Assembly: GCA_019752775.1 (NCBI GenBank)
Contig: JAIELU010000160.1
Location: 1-6,240 of the forward strand
Direction: 5' to 3'
Length of the DNA stretch: 6,240 bases
From: Campylobacterales bacterium
GTDB lineage: Bacteria > Campylobacterota > Campylobacteria > Campylobacterales > Arcobacteraceae
Part shown: positions 1 to 4,331 of the stretch, piece after piece
Numbering within the stretch: position 1 is the stretch's first letter
Layout: every line of letters starts with the position of its first letter
Program-made: the position numbers and the translations under genes
Notes under the pieces: generated by a model
Told to the model about the DNA's origin: nothing
What the model saw: the letters and a program-made list of their open reading frames with translations, nothing else
Databases searched by the model: none

Positions 1-2
1 AA

Positions 3-92
3 GTTAATGCGTTAGAGAGTTCTTTTAAAGATTTTATATTCGGTTTCAAATTGTCAAAGTTGTTTATCTATAAGATTTTGAAGAAATTGTAA
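3..92 (+). CDS. possible 3' end of an unrecognised upstream gene (partial)
   Basis: One frame is open from the window edge to a TAA at 90-92 and would encode about 29 residues ending in a hydrophobic, lysine-rich tail (…FGFKLSKLFIYKILKKL). The other two forward frames are broken by stops within the first 20 bases. I do not recognise the protein, and the piece is too short to assign a family. It shares its frame with the EAL gene that starts 18 bases after the stop, but it does not resemble the GGDEF sequence that a full-length version of that gene would have here. It may be a genuine C-terminus or a chance open stretch. Confidence 0.3.
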   Translation, partial: VNALESSFKDFIFGFKLSKLFIYKILKKL

Positions 93-110
93 ATTTCATT
101 TTGTAAGTGC

Positions 111-1049
111 ATGAAGATTTTTAAAAATATTCAAAATACTCAGTTTTATATAAATAATCAAGAGTTTATAAATGTAACAGTTTCTATTGGAGTAAATCTT
201 GTTCCACATAAATCAAGAAGTTTTTCTGATGCCTTTAAATTAGCCGATTTAGCTTTATATGATGCAAAAAGTAAAGGTAGAAATAATATAGAAATTTATG
301 ATGAAATAAAAAATAAAAATTCAGAATCAACTCTTTCAATAAATGAAATAAAAGATGCCATAGAAAAAAAACAAGTTGTTTGTTTTTATCAAGAAATAAT
401 AGATGCAAAAACTCAGGAGATTTCTCATTATGAAGCACTTCTTAGAATTATAGATAAAAATGGAAATATAGTTTTACCCGAACAAATTCTTCCAATCATA
501 AAAGGTACTTTTATTTTAAGAAATATTACAAAAGCTATTTTAAAAATTTGTTATAAAAAACTGCAAGAACGAAAAGATATAAAAATAAATTTAAATTTAA
601 ATCCTAAAGATATTATTGATAACTCAATTCTTCAACTTTTAAAGAATTTTGCTTTAGAAGACAATATTTCAAGTAGGTTAGGATTAGAAATAGTTGAAAG
701 TGAAGATTTGATAAATTGTAAAGAAGCAAAAGATAATTTATTAATGTTAAAAAGTTTAGGTTATAAAATTTTTATTGATGATTTTGGAAGTGGATATTCA
801 AATTTTATTTATTTAACTGAAATAAAATCAGATTATATAAAAATTGATGGAAATATTATAAGCAAAATTTTAGAAGATAAAATATCTTTTCTTTTAGTAA
901 AAAGTATTATAGATTTTGCAAAAGAAGCTGATATTAAAGTTATTGCTTTATATGTAAATAGTAAAGAAATTTTTGAATTAATAAAATTATTGGGTGTTGA
1001 TTATGCTCAAGGTTACTATTTTTCAACTCCTCAAGAGATAAAAGTATAA
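111..1049 (+). CDS. EAL-domain protein with residual C-terminal piece of a GGDEF domain (probably truncated)
   Basis: This 312-residue protein belongs to the cyclic-di-GMP signalling family. Residues 12-65 match only the last part of a GGDEF domain (VTVSIG at 22-27, AD-ALY-AK-GRN at 45-58); the GG(D/E)EF catalytic core is absent from the protein and from the 110 bases upstream. Residues about 75-312 form an EAL phosphodiesterase domain. Active-site positions present are E108 in EALLR, N162 in NLNP, E193 in LEIVES, D223-D224 in DDFGSGYS, K244 in IKID and Q300 in QGYYF. The usual A-E-x-V-E motif reads A-L-Y-V-N (279-283), so its conserved glutamate is lost. No membrane helix or sensor domain is visible, so a cytosolic protein is expected. 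The ATG at 111 is the first start after an in-frame stop at 90-92 and lacks a convincing Shine-Dalgarno sequence. The most likely reading is a 5'-truncated, decaying GGDEF-EAL gene; a shortened protein that binds cyclic-di-GMP without cleaving it is the alternative. The family call is firm; activity is doubtful. Confidence 0.85.
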   Translation: MKIFKNIQNTQFYINNQEFINVTVSIGVNLVPHKSRSFSDAFKLADLALYDAKSKGRNNIEIYDEIKNKNSESTLSINEIKDAIEKKQVVCFYQEIIDAKTQEISHYEALLRIIDKNGNIVLPEQILPIIKGTFILRNITKAILKICYKKLQERKDIKINLNLNPKDIIDNSILQLLKNFALEDNISSRLGLEIVESEDLINCKEAKDNLLMLKSLGYKIFIDDFGSGYSNFIYLTEIKSDYIKIDGNIISKILEDKISFLLVKSIIDFAKEADIKVIALYVNSKEIFELIKLLGVDYAQGYYFSTPQEIKV

Positions 1050-1091
1050 AATTTACTACATTATCAAACCCAAGTTTAATTATATTTTTAG

Positions 1092-1097
1092 TAAAAT
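1092..1097 (+). promoter_or_regulatory. possible -10 element of an ilvB promoter
   Basis: TAAAAT lies in the 81-nt gap before ilvB, preceded by the T-rich stretch expected upstream of Campylobacterota housekeeping promoters (TTTAATTATATTTTTAG). A start site around 1104 would leave a leader of about 27 nt that includes the ribosome binding site. No -35 box is needed in this group. In such AT-rich DNA, single hexamers are weak evidence. Confidence 0.35.
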
Positions 1098-1118
1098 AAA
1101 GACTTATTTTTAGAAAAA

Positions 1119-1124
1119 CGGAGA
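1119..1124 (+). promoter_or_regulatory. ilvB ribosome binding site
   Basis: CGGAGA contains GGAG at 1120-1123, seven bases before the ATG at 1131. A second in-frame ATG at 1137 would sit 13 bases away, so this site favours 1131 as the start. Confidence 0.7.
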
Positions 1125-1130
1125 ATTATT

Positions 1131-2834
1131 ATGAGAATGACTGGCGCAAAAATGGTTGTAGAATCATTATATCAAGAAGGGGTTGAAGTAGTATTTGGAT
1201 ACCCTGGAGGCGCTATTATGAACGTCTACGATGAAATATATAAACAAAATTATTTTCAACACATTCTGAATAGACACGAACAAGCTTCAATAATTGCAGC
1301 TGAGGGATATGCAAGAGCCACAGGAAAAGTTGGGGTTTCAATAGTAACCTCAGGACCTGGATTTACAAATGCCGTAACTGGTTTAGCAGATGCTTACATG
1401 GATTCTATTCCTTTGGTTGTAATTTCAGGGCAAGTTCCAACAACAATTATTGGTTCTGATGGATTTCAAGAAATTGATGCCGTTGGAATTTCAAGACCTT
1501 GTACAAAACATAACTATTTAGTTAATAGAATTGAAGATTTACCAAGAATTATAAAAGAGGCGTTTCATATAGCAAGCACTGGAAGACCAGGACCGGTACA
1601 TGTTGATATTCCTAAAGACATTACAGCAGAAATGGGTGATTTCATTTATCCTAGTGAAGTTAATATGCCAACATATAAACCAACTGTTAATTACAATAAA
1701 AAACAATTAAAAAGAGCAATGGAAGCTATCTCAAATGCTAAAAAACCACTTTTATATGTAGGTGGTGGAGCGGTTTTATCAAACTGTGCATTTGAAATTA
1801 GAGAATTAGCAAAAAAATTAAATATTCCAGCAGTTGAGACTTTAATGGCAAGAGGTGTAATGGGTGATGAAAATCCATTATTCTTTGGAATGTTAGGAAT
1901 GCACGGAGAATTTTCTGCAAATATGGCAGCTCATGAAACAGATTTATTAATCTCTTTAGGTGCTAGATTTGATGATAGGGTAACTGGAAGACTTGATGAG
2001 TTTGCTTCAAAAGCAAAAATTATTCATGTTGATATTGACCCAACTTCAATTGCAAAACTTGTAGTTCCTGATTATCCGATTGTTGGGGATTTAAAAGTTA
2101 CAGTAAAAGCTATGATTGAAGCAATTGAAAGTGGCGAAAATGAGTTTAATGATTATACAAATTGGGTTGAATTATTAAGAGATTATAGAGAAAAAGAGCC
2201 TTTAAGATATATTGATTCAAATGAAGTTATTAAACCTCAATGGCCAATTCAAAGAGTAGGGCATCTTTTAGGTGCAAGAGCTGTTGTTTCAACTGATGTT
2301 GGACAACATCAAATGTGGACAGCTCAGTTTTATCCATTTTCATATCCAAGACAATGGATTACTAGTGGCGGTTTAGGAACTATGGGATTTGGATTACCAG
2401 CTGCAATGGGTGTTGCACGAGCCTTAAAAGGAACTGATAAAGTTTCTATTAACTTCACAGGTGATGGATCTATTTTAATGAATATTCAAGAACTTATGAC
2501 TTGTGTAGAGTATGAGTTACCTGTTATTAATATCATTTTAAATAACAACTATTTAGGAATGGTAAGACAATGGCAAACAATGTTTTATGACAATAGATTA
2601 TCTGAAACAGATTTATCAGCTCAACCAAATTTCAAAATGCTTGTGGAAGCTTTTGGAGGACTTGGATATAGAGTTACAACAAAAGAAGAGTTTGATATTG
2701 CTTTAAAAGATGCTGTTGAGAAAAAAAGACCTGCAATGATTGAAGTTGTGGTTGCTAGAAATGAAGAGGTATTACCAATGGTTCCAAATGGTCATGCATT
2801 AAATGAAATGACATTAATTGAAGGAGGAAAATAA
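1131..2834 (+). CDS. ilvB: acetohydroxyacid (acetolactate) synthase, large catalytic subunit
   Basis: The catalytic subunit joins two pyruvates to 2-acetolactate, or pyruvate plus 2-oxobutyrate to 2-aceto-2-hydroxybutyrate. This is the first common step of valine/leucine and isoleucine synthesis, in the cytosol. At 567 residues it has the usual family length and all three domains. The N-terminal thiamine diphosphate (ThDP) domain (about 1-165) has FGYPGG (22-27) and the catalytic glutamate E50 in RHEQ. The central domain (about 190-330) has LGMHG (255-259) and GARFDDRVTGR (278-288), typical of the FAD-retaining branch. The C-terminal ThDP domain has GDGS (444-447) followed by NNN (471-473), the Mg-ThDP motif. 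W481 sits at the conserved herbicide-contact position. The gene overlaps ilvN by one base and is followed at once by it, which identifies the biosynthetic, valine-regulated type rather than a catabolic AlsS. The name ilvI is equally usable. No leader peptide or attenuator is visible upstream. Confidence 0.97.
   Translation: MRMTGAKMVVESLYQEGVEVVFGYPGGAIMNVYDEIYKQNYFQHILNRHEQASIIAAEGYARATGKVGVSIVTSGPGFTNAVTGLADAYMDSIPLVVISGQVPTTIIGSDGFQEIDAVGISRPCTKHNYLVNRIEDLPRIIKEAFHIASTGRPGPVHVDIPKDITAEMGDFIYPSEVNMPTYKPTVNYNKKQLKRAMEAISNAKKPLLYVGGGAVLSNCAFEIRELAKKLNIPAVETLMARGVMGDENPLFFGMLGMHGEFSANMAAHETDLLISLGARFDDRVTGRLDEFASKAKIIHVDIDPTSIAKLVVPDYPIVGDLKVTVKAMIEAIESGENEFNDYTNWVELLRDYREKEPLRYIDSNEVIKPQWPIQRVGHLLGARAVVSTDVGQHQMWTAQFYPFSYPRQWITSGGLGTMGFGLPAAMGVARALKGTDKVSINFTGDGSILMNIQELMTCVEYELPVINIILNNNYLGMVRQWQTMFYDNRLSETDLSAQPNFKMLVEAFGGLGYRVTTKEEFDIALKDAVEKKRPAMIEVVVARNEEVLPMVPNGHALNEMTLIEGGK
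2821..2827 (+). promoter_or_regulatory. ilvN ribosome binding site inside the ilvB 3' end
   Basis: AAGGAGG is a full-strength Shine-Dalgarno sequence, six bases before the ilvN ATG and lying entirely within the last codons of ilvB. With the TAATG stop/start overlap it implies translational coupling, so that the two subunits are made together. Confidence 0.85.
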
Positions 2835-3331
2835 TGAACAATTTTAATCATTATTACGATTCAGAAACAACAAGACAAGTAATTTCAGTTATTGTCTTAA
2901 ATGAACATAATGTTTTATCAAGAATTGTTGGATTGTTTTCAGCACGAGGTTATAATATCGACTCTTTAACAGTAGCACCAATTACAGAGAGTCAATATTC
3001 AAGAATGACAATTGTTACAACTGGTGATAAAAGAGTGATTGATCAAATTGTTAAACAATTAAATAAATTAATTCCTGTATTAAGAGTAAATGAACATAAA
3101 AATGTAATTGAAAAAGATACTGTATTAATGAAATTTTCAATTGATAATAACTTATCTGATATTGATGTAATTGCACGAGCATATCATGGTTCTATTCAAA
3201 ACGTAACTGATGATTCTATTATTGTAAGTGCAACTGATTCAAGTGCTAGAATTATGAATTTTATAAAAGTTATGCAAAAATTCAATCCACTTGAAGTTGT
3301 AAGAAGTGGAATTGTAGCGATGGAAAGATAG
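2834..3331 (+). CDS. ilvN: acetohydroxyacid synthase, small regulatory subunit
   Basis: This is the regulatory partner of the large subunit: it raises the activity of IlvB and makes it sensitive to feedback inhibition by valine. The protein is 165 residues long. An unconserved N-terminal extension of about 12 residues comes first. Residues about 15-88 form an ACT domain (VISVIVLNE, then GLFSARGYNIDSLTVAP at 33-49, then SRMTI). Residues about 89-165 are the C-terminal small-subunit domain, ending in VVRSGIVAMER. Compared with E. coli IlvH, the effector-site residues correspond with an offset of 12: N11 is N23 and N29 is N41, both kept, but G14 is N26 here. That position matters for valine feedback in E. 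coli, so regulation may differ. The ATG is fixed by the strong ribosome binding site at 2821-2827. The name ilvH is used for the same protein in other species. Confidence 0.96.
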   Translation: MNNFNHYYDSETTRQVISVIVLNEHNVLSRIVGLFSARGYNIDSLTVAPITESQYSRMTIVTTGDKRVIDQIVKQLNKLIPVLRVNEHKNVIEKDTVLMKFSIDNNLSDIDVIARAYHGSIQNVTDDSIIVSATDSSARIMNFIKVMQKFNPLEVVRSGIVAMER

Positions 3332-3354
3332 AAGATTAATCTTCTATCTTTTTT
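3324..3354 (+). terminator. intrinsic terminator after ilvBN, overlapping the ilvN stop
   Basis: Bases 3324-3351 form a perfect 28-bp palindrome with arms AAAGATAGAAGATT and AATCTTCTATCTTT, which would fold into a stem of about 12 bp with a TTAA loop. The T run at 3349-3354 follows directly. The ilvN stop codon (3329-3331) lies inside the left arm. Only three A residues flank the left side, so termination on the opposite strand should be weaker. Confidence 0.85.
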
Positions 3355-3359
3355 ATAAT
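3354..3359 (+). promoter_or_regulatory. possible -10 element for lpxD-ftsK
   Basis: A perfect TATAAT follows the terminator T-run. A start about seven bases downstream would be near 3366, only some five bases before the lpxD ATG and downstream of its ribosome binding site. It would therefore give a nearly leaderless message. A chance match in AT-rich DNA is quite possible. Confidence 0.25.
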
Positions 3360-3364
3360 AAGGA
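3360..3364 (+). promoter_or_regulatory. lpxD ribosome binding site
   Basis: AAGGA stands six bases before the ATG at 3371, a normal spacing that supports this start. It would be used on transcripts reading through from ilvBN or starting further upstream. Confidence 0.7.
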
Positions 3365-3370
3365 TAAAAA

Positions 3371-4318
3371 ATGACTCTTAAAGAGATTGCTAATTTTATT
3401 GGTATAGATTGCCAAAATGAAAAAGAGATTACAGGTTTAAACACTTTATTAGATTCAAATGAAAATCAACTTACTTTTTTAGAAAATAAAAAATATATTA
3501 ACGATTTAAAAAATACAAAAGCTGCTGCTGTTTTAGTAACTCATGAAAATGTAAATGAAGTTCCAGATGGTGTAGTTGCATTAGTTTGTGACGAACCATA
3601 TTTGAATTTAGCAAAAATAAGTAAACTTTTTGCTCCAAATGTTGTTGAAATATATGGCACTGAACCTTTAATTGGTAGTGAAACAACTATTATGCCAAAT
3701 GTTTATGTGGGGAAAAATTCTGTTATTGGAAACAACTGCACTATTATGGCTGGAGCTTTTATAGGTGATAATGTAAAAATAGGAAATAACACTATTATTT
3801 ATCCAAATGTTACTGTTTATAGGGATTGTACAATTGGAAATGATTGTATTATTCATGCAGGAACTGTAATTGGAAGTGATGGTTTTGGTTTTGCAAATAC
3901 TAAAGATGGGAAATATATCAAAATATATCAAAATGGTAATGTAACTATTGGAAATGATGTAGAAATTGGTGCAAATACAGCAATAGATAGAGCTGTATTT
4001 AATTCAACAATAATTGAAGATGGTGTAAGACTTGATAATCTGGTACATATTGGACATAATTGTAAAATTGGTCGAGGTTCTATTTTAGTTGGACAAGTTG
4101 GACTTTCAGGCTCAACAATTTTAAATCCATATGTAGTAATGGGTGGGCAAAGTGCAGCTGCTGGACATTTAGAAATTGCAGCATTTACTACAATCGCAGC
4201 TCGTGGTGGAGTTACAAAAAGTATAACAGAACCTAAAAAATCATGGGCAGGATTTCCTTTGTTTGAGCATAGAGAATGGCTTAAATTACAAGCAAAAATA
4301 TCAAATTTATTAAAATAA
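3371..4318 (+). CDS. lpxD: UDP-3-O-(3-hydroxyacyl)glucosamine N-acyltransferase (LpxD)
   Basis: This enzyme transfers a 3-hydroxyacyl chain from acyl carrier protein to the 2-amino group of UDP-3-O-acyl-glucosamine, the third step of lipid A synthesis, at the cytoplasmic side of the inner membrane. The protein has 315 residues, slightly shorter than E. coli LpxD. Residues 1 to about 97 form the uridine-binding N-terminal domain. From about 98 to 280 run isoleucine-patch hexapeptide repeats (such as IGSETT, IGNNCT, IGDNVK, IGNNTI, IGNDCI) that build a left-handed beta helix, active as a trimer. Family signatures include GSDGFGF (168-174) and VEIGANTAIDR (197-207). H229 in HIGHN matches the catalytic histidine H239 of E. 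coli, and H266 matches H276; the 37-residue spacing is identical. The C-terminal tail after SWAGFPLFEHREW is a short helix. No terminator separates it from ftsK, so the two are probably co-transcribed. Confidence 0.96.
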   Translation: MTLKEIANFIGIDCQNEKEITGLNTLLDSNENQLTFLENKKYINDLKNTKAAAVLVTHENVNEVPDGVVALVCDEPYLNLAKISKLFAPNVVEIYGTEPLIGSETTIMPNVYVGKNSVIGNNCTIMAGAFIGDNVKIGNNTIIYPNVTVYRDCTIGNDCIIHAGTVIGSDGFGFANTKDGKYIKIYQNGNVTIGNDVEIGANTAIDRAVFNSTIIEDGVRLDNLVHIGHNCKIGRGSILVGQVGLSGSTILNPYVVMGGQSAAAGHLEIAAFTTIAARGGVTKSITEPKKSWAGFPLFEHREWLKLQAKISNLLK

Positions 4319-4331
4319 AGGCTTTATTATA
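4314..4331 (+). promoter_or_regulatory. ftsK ribosome binding site and candidate non-standard start codons
   Basis: AAAGG (4317-4321) overlaps the lpxD stop codon. In the ftsK frame an in-frame TAA at 4311-4313 closes the frame, leaving only AAT AAA GGC TTT ATT ATA before the conserved GCA AAA AGA. ATA (4329) is seven bases from the site and ATT (4326) four bases, so ATA has the better spacing. AATAAAG (4314-4320) and CTTTATT (4322-4328) form a small inverted repeat around the site. Confidence 0.6.

Noticed and set aside
1..110. A frameshift that would restore the missing GGDEF domain upstream of the EAL gene
   Set aside because: All three forward frames were read and none contains a GGDEF-like motif where it should be, so the core is absent rather than frameshifted.
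235..438. Minus-strand open frame of 67 codons opposite the EAL gene
   Set aside because: It is low-complexity (Leu/Phe/His/Tyr-rich) antisense of a clearly coding gene, with no family resemblance.
1050..1130. Attenuator, leader peptide or riboswitch controlling ilvB
   Set aside because: The gap is only 81 bases and contains no branched-chain codon run, strong hairpin or recognisable aptamer.
3196..3444. Minus-strand open frame across the ilvN-lpxD junction
   Set aside because: It reads through the terminator palindrome and is antisense to two well-supported genes; no recognisable protein.
3498..3931. Two minus-strand open frames opposite lpxD
   Set aside because: Both are antisense of the hexapeptide-repeat and N-terminal coding sequence; their repetitive composition mirrors lpxD.
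3911..3934. Tandem 10-bp direct repeat (AAATATATCA twice plus AAAT) in lpxD, a possible slippage site
   Set aside because: There are only about 2.4 copies, and the translation through it (KYIKIYQNGN) fits the LpxD family on both sides. There is no sign of phase variation.
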